Positions 18,052 through 26,951 of a stretch of DNA of 64,000 bases are shown here, piece after piece. The stretch is from Chitinophagales bacterium. Its GTDB lineage: Bacteria; Bacteroidota; Bacteroidia; Chitinophagales; Chitinophagaceae. The stretch is from positions 62,001-126,000 of the forward strand of contig JAFLBL010000001.1 in the NCBI GenBank assembly GCA_017303855.1. Direction: 5' to 3'. The position numbers and the translations under genes were made by a program. The notes under the pieces are model-generated. The model saw only the letters and a program-made list of their open reading frames with translations, ran no database searches and was not told the origin of the DNA. Positions within the stretch are counted from its first letter, which is position 1. The number at the start of each line of letters is the position of its first letter.

Positions 18052-19935
18052 TTATTTTATCTCCAGTACCCATGCCGATCTGGCCGGGATATCCAGCCCC
18101 TTTTCCAACTCAAACCTGTCGCCGGTAATGATATCCTGTGCGGTTTTCTTTTTACTGAGTACTTCCGCAAACCGGTTCGTGTCCAGTTTCATTGTATGGT
18201 TGTTCTTATTCAGCACCACCATCACTGTTTCCGTACCCGTATACCTGAAGTACACATATACGCCCTGCGCTGGTCCGAAATGAATGGTTTTCCCTTCATG
18301 TATTACTTTTTTACCTTTCCGCCAGTTGAGTAGTTTTTTCAGATAGGACTGGCTCTTTAATTGTTCCGCAGTAAGGCCGGCACCGGTAAACGCGTTCATT
18401 GTATCTTCATTCCAGCCTCCGGGAAAATCGGAACGGATCAGCCCGTGATCGCCGGGTTTGGCGGAATTTTCCATCAGTACTTCTGTCCCGTAATATACTT
18501 GCGGAATACCACGGATGGTGAGGAGATACGTCAGTGCCATTTGCAATAGTTGCGGATCCTTTTTCATAAAAGTGAATAACCGGTCCATATCATGATTATC
18601 CCCCATTACCAGCAACTCATTGGGTTGGGCATATACAAAGTCATTGGCCAGCGCCTCATACAGCTTCACGAGTCCCTTATCCCAGGATTCCGGTTCAGTG
18701 AGCGCCTGTACAAGGGCCGACTGCAGGGGGAAGTCCATGGTACTTTTCATACAACCGGCATAACCGGTCGTATTGGGTTTCCCTTTTTGCCAATAGGCGG
18801 CAATCAACGGGTTGGTACTCCATTCTTCCCCGACAATACTAAACTGCGGGTATTCATGCATGATACTGCAGGTCCATTTTTCAAGAAATTGTTTACCCGA
18901 ATAGGGATATGTATCCTGACGGATGCCCGCCAGTCCCAGTGTTTCAATCCACCAGATATTATTCTGTATTAAGAAATTTGCCAGATACGAATTATCATGA
19001 TTCAGGTCGGGCATGGAAGACACAAACCATCCGCGTACCATCAATTCCTGGTCGGCCTTACTGGCATACAGATCCTGGTTTACGGTGCGACGGTGATTGG
19101 TTATCCGCATGGAATCCGCATAATTGATCCAGTTTTTAAATGGAAGGTCTTTCATCCACCAGTATTGGGAACCGGTATGGTTAACCACACCGTCGAATAT
19201 CAGTTTCAGTCCCTTTTGCTTCATTTTTACTGCCAGCTCCTTGTATTCTTCAAGACTACCAAAGCGGGGATCTACTTTATAATAATCGGTAATGGCATAT
19301 CCATGATAAGAAGCGTGTGCCATGTCATTTTCCAGCATGGGGGTAGGCCAGATGGCAGTAAATCCCATAGCCGCAATATAATCCAGGTTATTGATGATGC
19401 CCCGTATATCACCACCGTGACGACCATAATCATTTAACCGGTTCACGGAGGTTTCCCGCATTCCTTCCACCCGGTCATTGGCCGGATTACCATTGGCAAA
19501 ACGATCCGGGGTTACCAGGTAAATCACATCGGAAGAATTAAACCCTTTCTGCTGCATGGTTTCCCTGCTACGGGCCGCCAGCGAGTACTCATACCGGGCA
19601 ACAATTTCATTTCCCTTCTTAAATAGTATTGGAAACCGGCCGGGTTTAGTGGCGGGAGAAACCTGCAGGTCTACAAACAGGTAATTCGGGCTTTCTGCCC
19701 GGTTCACTTTTACGATCCGCACACCGGCATAATTCAGAGAAACGGTGGTTGACCCAATTCCTTCCCCATGCACCAGGAGTTGCAGGGAGGTATTTTTCAT
19801 TCCCACCCACCAGTTCATCGGTTCTACCCTGATCATCTGTGCGGATATATCGAAAGCTGAAAAAAGGAAGACAAAAAATAAAATGTGGTTAATCCGGATT
19901 GCGGTTGGACGAAATAAGATTTTCATATGCGCCAT
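18052..19935 (-). CDS. GH13 alpha-glucan hydrolase (cyclomaltodextrinase/neopullulanase, SusA-like)
   Basis: 627 residues with a signal peptide (ending near ...DISAQ, residue 33). An N-terminal beta domain of the cyclomaltodextrinase type follows (RVEPMNWWVGMKNTSLQLLVHG). The catalytic barrel has region I DGVVNH (248-253), region II GIRQDTYPY (nucleophile Asp341), region III IVGEEW (Glu370) and region IV MGDNHD (Asp449). This organisation matches periplasmic SusA-like enzymes that cut linear and cyclic malto-oligosaccharides. It is alone here, without susR or other sus genes. M4 is an alternative start. Confidence 0.9.
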   Translation of the reverse strand: MAHMKILFRPTAIRINHILFFVFLFSAFDISAQMIRVEPMNWWVGMKNTSLQLLVHGEGIGSTTVSLNYAGVRIVKVNRAESPNYLFVDLQVSPATKPGRFPILFKKGNEIVARYEYSLAARSRETMQQKGFNSSDVIYLVTPDRFANGNPANDRVEGMRETSVNRLNDYGRHGGDIRGIINNLDYIAAMGFTAIWPTPMLENDMAHASYHGYAITDYYKVDPRFGSLEEYKELAVKMKQKGLKLIFDGVVNHTGSQYWWMKDLPFKNWINYADSMRITNHRRTVNQDLYASKADQELMVRGWFVSSMPDLNHDNSYLANFLIQNNIWWIETLGLAGIRQDTYPYSGKQFLEKWTCSIMHEYPQFSIVGEEWSTNPLIAAYWQKGKPNTTGYAGCMKSTMDFPLQSALVQALTEPESWDKGLVKLYEALANDFVYAQPNELLVMGDNHDMDRLFTFMKKDPQLLQMALTYLLTIRGIPQVYYGTEVLMENSAKPGDHGLIRSDFPGGWNEDTMNAFTGAGLTAEQLKSQSYLKKLLNWRKGKKVIHEGKTIHFGPAQGVYVYFRYTGTETVMVVLNKNNHTMKLDTNRFAEVLSKKKTAQDIITGDRFELEKGLDIPARSAWVLEIK

Positions 19936-19980
19936 TTAAGCCGCAAAGATATTTGAATCATCCCGCTTTCATCCAATTGA

Positions 19981-21303
19981 TTACTCCACTTTATACACCG
20001 GATGCTGAACACAAACAATTTTGTTGGTTTTATCACACCAGGTGTGTGCAGCTTTGTTTATCGTTTGTGTTCTGGCGTCCGTCATCAGCGAATTCCAGTC
20101 CGGTTTCCGGGAGAAGGGGCCCAGGGCTTTCTCCAGTGATTCACGGAAACTGAATGTAAAGAGTCCTCCGTTGGCCGGATTTCCGGCGGACAATTGTCCC
20201 TTTACAGCCGCTGTCATCAGCAGCGATGTTCTTTTTTTATTCATGAAAAGTGCCTGACAGTTTTCCATGCTCCAGCCAATGGAAGATGTACGGGTAGTAG
20301 CCCCCACCCCGCTCATAATCTGGCCCGAAGCCGGATCATTATTACAACAATCACTCAACACCAGGTTCAGCCTACCCCCTTTTGATTTCAGCTTCTGGAA
20401 TATGGTCTCGACGTTCAGGGCATAGGCTCCGCCAAAGCGTTGAAAACTTTTATCCCGGAGATCCATATAGGGAAACTGGTACCCTTCATTAACGTCGTTG
20501 AATCCATGTCCTGAATAATAAAAGACCACAATGTCATCGGCACCGGGTTGCACTGCACTGACGGCTTTGTCCACATTTACTTTACTGAAATCTTTCCCGG
20601 CAATTACAGCCGGTTTGAATTGTATACCCAGGAATTCCGCCACTTCACTAAACATTTTATACGTGGCGTCTTTGTCCACCACACAGGTGGTGCCGATCGT
20701 ATTATCCTCTGTATTCGCTACCAGCACCAGGTGCAGCGTGGTCTTTTTTTCTTCAGGGGTCAGTCCCCTTGTAGTCGTGGCAAACAGCTGAAGGTAGAAA
20801 TCATCCTTTGGAGTAAAATACTGAAGTACCAGCTCTTCGGACAGGTCTTTCTGTTCCAGCAGCCGGACCTCATCCATCGTGCCAAATTCCTGTGTGCTGT
20901 CTTCATTGACCGTATACACGAATGCCGGTTCATAATAGGGATTCCCGGGCTTCATTTCAAATACAAAATGATCCGGTACATAATCACCATCGGTACCAAA
21001 AATAGTCCTGGGTTCCAACGCATAAAAAATCAATTGCGAGGAATCGGGAGTTCCGTCTTCATGTTCCCCGTAAATTTCTTCCATGGGCAACTCATACAGC
21101 TGGCGTGCATTGGCTGCAGAATCAAAATAAGCCACGCGAATAAACCCGGTGCCGTCGCCGTTGCGCATCAGAAATGCTTTGTAATTATCATTTACGCCTT
21201 CATCCACATAGTGATAACGCAATTCATATACAGTCTGGGAAAAAGCGGCCGGAGATAGTAAACAGGATGTAATTATCAGCAGCAGCCGGAGGAACCGGGG
21301 CAT
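19981..21303 (-). CDS. Secreted caspase-like (C14) protein
   Basis: 440 residues. A signal peptide (...LLSPAAFSQ) is followed by an all-beta N-terminal region of about 160 residues that I do not recognise. A caspase/metacaspase-like domain follows, with the catalytic His in VFYYSGHGF (His266) and the catalytic Cys in LVLSDCCNN (Cys320, D-x-C form). The dyad is intact, so protease activity is plausible, with basic P1 preference if metacaspase-like. Export suggests a periplasmic or surface role. It is divergent from the TPR gene at 21.4 kb with 133 bp between them. Confidence 0.85.
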   Translation of the reverse strand: MPRFLRLLLIITSCLLSPAAFSQTVYELRYHYVDEGVNDNYKAFLMRNGDGTGFIRVAYFDSAANARQLYELPMEEIYGEHEDGTPDSSQLIFYALEPRTIFGTDGDYVPDHFVFEMKPGNPYYEPAFVYTVNEDSTQEFGTMDEVRLLEQKDLSEELVLQYFTPKDDFYLQLFATTTRGLTPEEKKTTLHLVLVANTEDNTIGTTCVVDKDATYKMFSEVAEFLGIQFKPAVIAGKDFSKVNVDKAVSAVQPGADDIVVFYYSGHGFNDVNEGYQFPYMDLRDKSFQRFGGAYALNVETIFQKLKSKGGRLNLVLSDCCNNDPASGQIMSGVGATTRTSSIGWSMENCQALFMNKKRTSLLMTAAVKGQLSAGNPANGGLFTFSFRESLEKALGPFSRKPDWNSLMTDARTQTINKAAHTWCDKTNKIVCVQHPVYKVE

Positions 21304-21436
21304 ACACGTTGGTTTTTGGTGTTACTAAATCTACCTCATCTGTACCTAATTCCCAAAAAAATCTACCGGTAGGAACTGTATATTAATGACCAATTGAACG
21401 TAATAGTAGTAAATTTAAGGATCAACCATCACCTCT

Positions 21437-22939
21437 ATGACCCTGCGATTTTTTATTTCCGGGAATCTTATTTCCCTGTACGTTTTTATTCACTGTCTGT
21501 TTGCAGCTACCACAACCGTTGCCCAGAAAGCAAAGGCCGACAGCCTGCGCCGCTTACTGACCATAGAAAAAACAGACAGTAACCGGGTCAGGCTGATGTG
21601 GCAGCTGGCTGGCGCTATGGGCGCATATGATCCGGATACGGCTCAATATCTTTCCCAGCAATCCTTGTATTTGTCCCGTAGCCTGAACTATCTCGAAGGG
21701 GAATCGCGTTCGCTTGGCGTACTGGCCAATACACTGACCAAGATCGGCAACTATCCGAGAGCCCTAGAACTGAATCTGCAAAAACTGAAACTCGAGGAAA
21801 AAAGAGAAAAGCCCAGAAACCTGGCCAGTGTGCTGATGAATATCGGCGTAGTCTATGTTTCACAGGAAGATTATACACAGGCGCTGAGTTATTACCGCCA
21901 GGCCGACTCTGTAATCCAAAGCAGGAATGTGGAAGACATGAAGTATTATATCAACCTGAATATCGGGGACGTTTATAACCGGCTGAACCAGTCCGATTCA
22001 GCTTTCCGGTATTTTAATACTTCTCTTTACCTGGCCAGGGAGCTGGACGATGGTGACCTGATTGGGACATCCATGACCGGACTGGGACACAGTTATCAGA
22101 AGCTGGGAAATTACCCATTGTCGCTGGAAAATTACCGGGAGGCTATCCGTTTGTTACAGGCCGCGAATGATGACGAAATCCTTTGTGAAGCCATGCTCGG
22201 TCTTGCGGAATTATATGAAAAAACAGGCAGAGAAGATTCAGCCGCTTATTATGCCACTGCCTCTATGCGGCTGGCAAAATCGGCCGGTTTTCTTTCCAAA
22301 GAACTGGAAGCTGCGGAATTTCTTACCGGGCACTATCAGCATGAACGAAGTATTGACAGCGCTTTTTTGTATATCAATTATGTGCGGGGATTAAATGATT
22401 CAGTTTACAGCAAGAGCCGGATACGGGAATCACAGGTCATATCCAGTAATGAGCATTTCAGGCAACTGGAACTGGAGGAAGTAAAACGGAAGGAAAAAGC
22501 GGAACGGTTTCAGCAATTACAGATGTTGCTGATCGCTATTTTTATTCCCGGGTTCTTTCTGATCACCCTGGTGCTGAGCCGGGCAAATGTGCATATACGG
22601 GTTATCCGGGTGCTGGGCGCACTCTCTCTCCTGTTCCTGTTTGAATACCTTACGTTGCTGCTTCACCCCACTGTAGCCGCGCTTACACACCATACACCGG
22701 TTTACGAGATTCTGATTTTTGTCGTTATCGCGGCCATATTGATTCCTTTACATCATAAGCTGGAACATTGGTTTATTCATAAGCTGATCCATCACCGACA
22801 CGGGCAGCTCAAACACGATATATTGCCGGGGGAAACAACCGCTGCAACCGAAATTTTGCAACCGGCTTCCCCGGCTGCTGAAAATAAAAATGTCCCGGCT
22901 GAGATAAAAAAGCCGGAACATAAAAATAAAAAAAAGTGA
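21437..22939 (+). CDS. TPR-repeat membrane protein without kinase domain
   Basis: 500 residues. An N-terminal signal segment is followed by about six TPR units (for example GNYPRALELNLQKL, EDYTQALSYYRQAD, GNYPLSLENYREAI). A helical linker leads to three hydrophobic segments (about 355-375, 390-415, 425-445) and a basic, Ala/Pro-rich tail ending in KNKKK. The first half is like the sensor part of Bacteroidota TPR histidine kinases, but no HisKA or HATPase motif is present. Function unknown; probably a protein-interaction scaffold in the inner membrane. Confidence 0.8.
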   Translation: MTLRFFISGNLISLYVFIHCLFAATTTVAQKAKADSLRRLLTIEKTDSNRVRLMWQLAGAMGAYDPDTAQYLSQQSLYLSRSLNYLEGESRSLGVLANTLTKIGNYPRALELNLQKLKLEEKREKPRNLASVLMNIGVVYVSQEDYTQALSYYRQADSVIQSRNVEDMKYYINLNIGDVYNRLNQSDSAFRYFNTSLYLARELDDGDLIGTSMTGLGHSYQKLGNYPLSLENYREAIRLLQAANDDEILCEAMLGLAELYEKTGREDSAAYYATASMRLAKSAGFLSKELEAAEFLTGHYQHERSIDSAFLYINYVRGLNDSVYSKSRIRESQVISSNEHFRQLELEEVKRKEKAERFQQLQMLLIAIFIPGFFLITLVLSRANVHIRVIRVLGALSLLFLFEYLTLLLHPTVAALTHHTPVYEILIFVVIAAILIPLHHKLEHWFIHKLIHHRHGQLKHDILPGETTAATEILQPASPAAENKNVPAEIKKPEHKNKKK

Positions 22940-22940
22940 A

Positions 22941-23159
22941 TTAGTCAGTGGTCTTCACCGGACGTGTACTGGCCGTGTCCATTTTGGTCGTATCTACGGG
23001 TGCCGGTGGCGGAGCTACCTGTTCTACCGGTTTCTGAGCGGGCGTATCAGGACTGTCTTTTTTCTCACTGCTTTCATTACAGCTGATGGTAATGCAGGCA
23101 GCCAATGCCAGGCAAACACCGGCAAAGCGGATGGAAGTTGTTGGTTTTTTGCTGAACAT
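22941..23159 (-). CDS. Small Pro/Thr-rich lipoprotein
   Basis: 72 residues. A lipobox ITISC (Cys27) follows a hydrophobic signal. The mature part is polar and Pro-rich (QVAPPPAPVDTTKMDTASTRP), typical of small surface or periplasmic lipoproteins of unknown function. It ends one base after the convergent TPR gene. Confidence 0.6.
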   Translation of the reverse strand: MFSKKPTTSIRFAGVCLALAACITISCNESSEKKDSPDTPAQKPVEQVAPPPAPVDTTKMDTASTRPVKTTD

Positions 23160-23250
23160 AATGTTTGGTTTAGATATTAATTCTACAAAAAAATCCGGCC
23201 ATTACCAAAAACATTTTACCAGTGGACAAAACAGCAGTTACTGATCCGCA

Positions 23251-23279
23251 TTTACCGCACGTAAACTTTATTATATTTG
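23251..23279 (+). promoter_or_regulatory. Bacteroidota-type promoter for the SGNH gene
   Basis: TATATTTG (23272-23279) matches the Bacteroidota -7 consensus TAnnTTTG exactly. A TTTA at 23251 sits 18 bp upstream in place of the -33 TTTG. The ATG follows 33 bp downstream. Confidence 0.5.
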
Positions 23280-23312
23280 GTGTTTATACCACACCATTAA
23301 ACCCTGCATAAT

Positions 23313-24032
23313 ATGGACCTCAACAACCGGAAAGACAAATACCAGGCCCTCCGGAAAATCCTGCTGGCCTCTGCCCTGCTTAATCTTGTATTGGCTGGAT
23401 TTATTCTGTATAAAAAATTCGGCAGCCGCATGCGTACAGACTCTTCCGTTGCCGGGTATGGCGAATATGAAAACAAGCTTCTTGCTGCAAACGCCGCCTT
23501 TTACCAGATGTTGCCCAATGACAGCAATGAAATTGTATTTGCAGGCACCAGTATGACCGCGGACTTCCCGCTGCAGGAAATGTTCCGGTCCATCCGGATA
23601 AAAAACCGCGGCATAGCCCTGACCCGTACCGCGGATCTCCTGGCCAGAATGGATGAAATCACCGCGTCACAACCCGGTAAGGTATTTATAGAAGCCGGTA
23701 TTAATGATATTGGTACTGGCATCACAGCCGACACCCTGCTTGCCAATATGAAAAAAATCATCCTGGCAATCAAAACGAAAAGTCCGGCCACAGTCATTTA
23801 CATGCAATCCCTTTTCCCGTCTCAACACAAAGAGAAACAGGATGCCATTGCCTTTTGTAATCAGCAACTGGAAAAAATGTGCGGTGAATTACAGGTTCAT
23901 TATATCAACCTGTATCCTTCATTTCTGAAAGAGGGGGTACTCGATCCGGCGTTGACATTTGACGGCATACAATTTAACGGCAACGGCTATACGAAATGGA
24001 AAGAATTGCTGGAACCGTTTGTTAATGAGTAG
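23313..24032 (+). CDS. Membrane-anchored SGNH/GDSL-family protein lacking the catalytic His
   Basis: 239 residues. One membrane helix (about 15-33) is followed by an SGNH fold: block I FAGTSMT (Ser80), block II NRGIALTRTADLL (Gly100), block III IEAGINDIG (Asn131) and block V FDGIQFNGNGY (Asp217). In active enzymes block V reads DxxH; here the His is Gln220 (codon caa). The protein may therefore be an inactive or altered esterase. Its 3' end overlaps the convergent DUF6370 gene by 11 bp. Confidence 0.8.
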   Translation: MDLNNRKDKYQALRKILLASALLNLVLAGFILYKKFGSRMRTDSSVAGYGEYENKLLAANAAFYQMLPNDSNEIVFAGTSMTADFPLQEMFRSIRIKNRGIALTRTADLLARMDEITASQPGKVFIEAGINDIGTGITADTLLANMKKIILAIKTKSPATVIYMQSLFPSQHKEKQDAIAFCNQQLEKMCGELQVHYINLYPSFLKEGVLDPALTFDGIQFNGNGYTKWKELLEPFVNE

Positions 24033-24381
24033 CCGGCTTCGCTTCATTCCGTAACAGCCGGAAATAAGTGGCTTTAAAACGGCCCTTTTTTACCGTTCCC
24101 TGTACTTCCGCTTTGCGTACCGCATTGCAGAAACCATCTGCCGCATGGGCATCCCCATGCTCATCAATGGTCGTGCCGTCGACAAAATAAGCCTGCCCGT
24201 CAATTTTTACCGCCAGACTGCAACCGGGTGCTTTTAAACCTAACTGACACTGCCCGCAGGCTGTTTCCACGACCTGTATTTTTTTCGTGGAATCCGGTAC
24301 CGATATGGGCTTGCCGGTCTGTTGTGCTGAAAGAATATATCCGGCAACCAGGAGTGTACCGAGTAAAGTATACCGTTTCAT
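24022..24381 (-). CDS. DUF6370-like exported protein
   Basis: 119 residues with a signal peptide (...LLVAGYILSAQ). The core ETACGQCQLGLKAPGCSLAVKIDGQAYFVDGTTIDEHGDAHAADGFCNAVRKAEVQG fits the small Cys-containing family DUF6370 of Bacteroidota (CxxC plus two further Cys and conserved His). A metal-binding or redox role is possible but unproven. It is convergent with the SGNH gene. Confidence 0.7.
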   Translation of the reverse strand: MKRYTLLGTLLVAGYILSAQQTGKPISVPDSTKKIQVVETACGQCQLGLKAPGCSLAVKIDGQAYFVDGTTIDEHGDAHAADGFCNAVRKAEVQGTVKKGRFKATYFRLLRNEAKPATH

Positions 24382-24405
24382 ATTAATGGTTTTTATTTCA
24401 GTGTA

Positions 24406-25386
24406 TCAGGAAGATCGGAATAAAGTTAATCCTATCCTCTCACCCGGATTAATTTTCCCTGAAGTTTTCACTTTCACTATCACTTCGCCAGCTTCCACCA
24501 ACAGCAGGTAATGACTGCCGCAATAGGCCACTTCTTTTACCTGTCCCCGGAGCAGTTCATCATCCGCATCTGTCACGATGAATTTTTCTGGCCGGAACAT
24601 CACCTGTTTCTCCCGCAGCTCTTTATTATCCGGGAAAACCAGTGCAGCCGGCAGGTATGTATAATCACCCAATAAGGAGGCCGTATATGCATCCACGGGA
24701 TGCTCATAAACCGTCAGCGGATCACTGTCCTGGATAATGAGGCCGTCCCGCATGACTAAAATACGGTCGGCCCATGACAGGAGTTCTTCGGCATCATGCG
24801 ATACCATAATACAGGAAATCCGGAAACGCCGGCTTATTTCTTTCAACACCTCCCGGATCAGCTGCGTATGAGACCGGTCCATATTGGAAAAAGGCTCATC
24901 CAGTAATAAGAGTGAAGGGGACATGGTAAGCAGACGGGCCAGCACGATCCGTTGCCGTTCCCCGCCTGATAGTTGATCGGTACGCCGTTGCAGTAAATGA
25001 CTGATGCGGCAGATTGCATAAATTTCCGCTGCCGCTTCCTGTGTCAGCAGATTTTTACATTCGAGTTCTTCTTCCACCCTGTAATTATTGCGCAGTTCGA
25101 AATGCTGACTGAGATAGCCAATACGCGGATGTCCGGGTAATAATTTTTCAAACGGGCCCAATACCCGCTCACCGGACAGCAAAACGGCACCTTCATCCGG
25201 TTGCATTAACCCGCCAATCATTTTCAGCACACTTGTTTTACCGGATCCTGTTTCCCCGATAATGGCAAGATTGGTCCCGCTATCCAGTGTAAAGGCAATA
25301 TCCTTTACCGCAAAACCTGTTTTCTCTTTTTTAGATAATCCTGTAACCTCCAGTAAAACCATGTCCGAAAATAAAGAATCAGCCAT
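24406..25386 (-). CDS. ABC transporter ATP-binding protein (TOBE-type)
   Basis: From ATG 25386 the protein has 326 residues; ATG 25362 (MVLLEV) is also possible. It has Walker A GETGSGKT (44-51), Q-loop YLSQHF, signature LSGGERQ (139-145), Walker B LLLLDEPF (159-166) and H-loop VSHDAEEL. A C-terminal extension (KQVMFRPEKFIVTDADD ... KVKTSGKINPGERIGL) looks like the TOBE domain of PotA/FbpC-type import ATPases. No permease or binding protein gene adjoins it, so its partners are elsewhere. It follows the GNAT gene with a short gap, suggesting a GNAT-ABC operon. Confidence 0.88.
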   Translation of the reverse strand: MADSLFSDMVLLEVTGLSKKEKTGFAVKDIAFTLDSGTNLAIIGETGSGKTSVLKMIGGLMQPDEGAVLLSGERVLGPFEKLLPGHPRIGYLSQHFELRNNYRVEEELECKNLLTQEAAAEIYAICRISHLLQRRTDQLSGGERQRIVLARLLTMSPSLLLLDEPFSNMDRSHTQLIREVLKEISRRFRISCIMVSHDAEELLSWADRILVMRDGLIIQDSDPLTVYEHPVDAYTASLLGDYTYLPAALVFPDNKELREKQVMFRPEKFIVTDADDELLRGQVKEVAYCGSHYLLLVEAGEVIVKVKTSGKINPGERIGLTLFRSS

Positions 25387-25402
25387 TAGCAGCCATGAAT
25401 TG

Positions 25403-25948
25403 TTAATGTAGCTGCGTAGCGATTGATTTTTCAAGCCGCATAAATTCCAATGGCCGGAGGTGCCGGCCGGTAAGACCATCTTCCTTAAAGGGTATACGTT
25501 CACCGGTATCCCTGTAGCCATGCCGTTTATACCAGCTGATTAATTCTTCCCTGACTGAAATCACGGACATATAGATGGACTGGCATTGAATACCCGCAGC
25601 ATATTCTTCCGCTGCCAGTAACAGTGTTTTTCCGATACCAGCACCCTGTGCTTCCGGGGATACGCTAAACATACCCAGGTAAAGATGGTTGCCATGTTGT
25701 TGAAGATTGACGCAACCGGTAACTGTGCCATTGCCGGCTGAGTAGACAAGAAATATACTTCCGGGAAGTTGCATTGTCTCCAGCAGATTTTGCATGTCGG
25801 TTCGTACATCCCCGGCTATCAGATCGGCTTCTGTCGTCCAGCCCTTCCTGGACTGCTCACCCCGGTAGGCACTATTCAGCAAAAGCACAATTGCCTCCGC
25901 ATCTTCCGTTCGGGCTAACCGGATATGAGTGTCACTAAATTGAATCAT
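25403..25948 (-). CDS. GNAT-family N-acetyltransferase
   Basis: 181 residues with the acetyl-CoA binding motif A VSPEAQGAGIGKTLLLAAEEYA and motif B-like YMSVISVREELISWYKRHGY. The start MIQFSDTHIRLARTEDAEAIVLLLNSAYRGEQ is typical of the family. It transfers an acetyl group to an amine of an unknown substrate. Cytoplasmic. Confidence 0.88.
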   Translation of the reverse strand: MIQFSDTHIRLARTEDAEAIVLLLNSAYRGEQSRKGWTTEADLIAGDVRTDMQNLLETMQLPGSIFLVYSAGNGTVTGCVNLQQHGNHLYLGMFSVSPEAQGAGIGKTLLLAAEEYAAGIQCQSIYMSVISVREELISWYKRHGYRDTGERIPFKEDGLTGRHLRPLEFMRLEKSIATQLH

Positions 25949-25983
25949 GCGGCAAATTTAGGTTATTGCATGCCTGTAAAAAA

Positions 25984-26841
25984 TCAGAAACGGATGTTTA
26001 ATGCACCGGGATGTATCCGGATATCCAGCCGCATGGCCTCATCATATTCGCCATCCAGATGAAAAGGAATCGGTACGCTGCAATCAATCTTTACCGAAGT
26101 TACCGGCTGATAATGTATAAAGGGCAGATGAAGATGCTTCCCCTTTTCAATGGCCGGCAGATAGATGAGTCTTTTTAAAGGAGACATAGCAGCAGCTATA
26201 ACCAGATCCAGCTGCCCGTCATCGGCACGGGCGGCCGGTGCCACATGAAAGCCGCCACCGGCCCTGCGTCCGTTGCTGACATCCACCAATAGTTTTTTAC
26301 CCGTAATTACCCGTTCCGCTGTATAAATAACAAAAGCCGGTGAACGGTATGTAACTATTTTTTTAATGATCGTCAGCATATAGGAAGTTTTGCCCGGCAA
26401 TTTCTTTTTTGCCTGCAAAGCCCTGGCCACCACGCCTTCAAATCCGGCACCTACCCCGTTTACAAAAAAACGATCATTGCATTGCCCCAGATCAACCGGA
26501 CGGGGGTCCGTTTTCAGCATTTTGTCAAATTGTTCCCGGGTACCGGTGTCTCCATAGAGCAACCAATGAAAATCATTGCCTGTACCTCCTTTGAAAATCA
26601 CTATCGGGATTTTTATACCGGGATATTTATTTACAAAATAATTGACGGTGCCGTCACCGCCGGCCAGAAAAACATCTGTAAAACCAGTCAGTTGATCCGG
26701 CCAGCTGCCGATAAAAACGGTATGCCGTATATGTTGCTGATGCAGCCATCCGTCCAGTAAACCGGCAACAGAAACGGCCTGACCCGCTCCCGCCAGCTCA
26801 TTACAGAGTATGGCTACATGTGAATTACCCGCTGCTATCAT
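25984..26841 (-). CDS. Diacylglycerol kinase-family lipid kinase
   Basis: 285 residues with the DAGK catalytic motifs AGGDGTVNYFVN (GGDGT at 61-65), FKGGTGNDFHW (85-90), FFVNGVGAGFEG and the C-terminal FHLDGEY. This is the DgkB/YegS-like soluble lipid kinase family, which phosphorylates diacylglycerol or related lipids at the membrane. It lies upstream of the GNAT and ABC genes on the same strand with a 35-bp gap and may be co-transcribed. Confidence 0.88.
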   Translation of the reverse strand: MIAAGNSHVAILCNELAGAGQAVSVAGLLDGWLHQQHIRHTVFIGSWPDQLTGFTDVFLAGGDGTVNYFVNKYPGIKIPIVIFKGGTGNDFHWLLYGDTGTREQFDKMLKTDPRPVDLGQCNDRFFVNGVGAGFEGVVARALQAKKKLPGKTSYMLTIIKKIVTYRSPAFVIYTAERVITGKKLLVDVSNGRRAGGGFHVAPAARADDGQLDLVIAAAMSPLKRLIYLPAIEKGKHLHLPFIHYQPVTSVKIDCSVPIPFHLDGEYDEAMRLDIRIHPGALNIRF

Positions 26842-26951
26842 TGGTTCAATCGTTGTTCAGGTGAATATCGTTTCAATTTACTTCATACAACTGAATTACA
26901 GCCCGATCGCTCCATTTTTTTAAACAGGGCAAACATCCTATTTTCACCGCT

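Noticed and set aside
18592..19437. Plus-strand frames opposite the GH13 gene
   Set aside because: They are shadows of a strongly supported GH13 coding region with all four catalytic regions.
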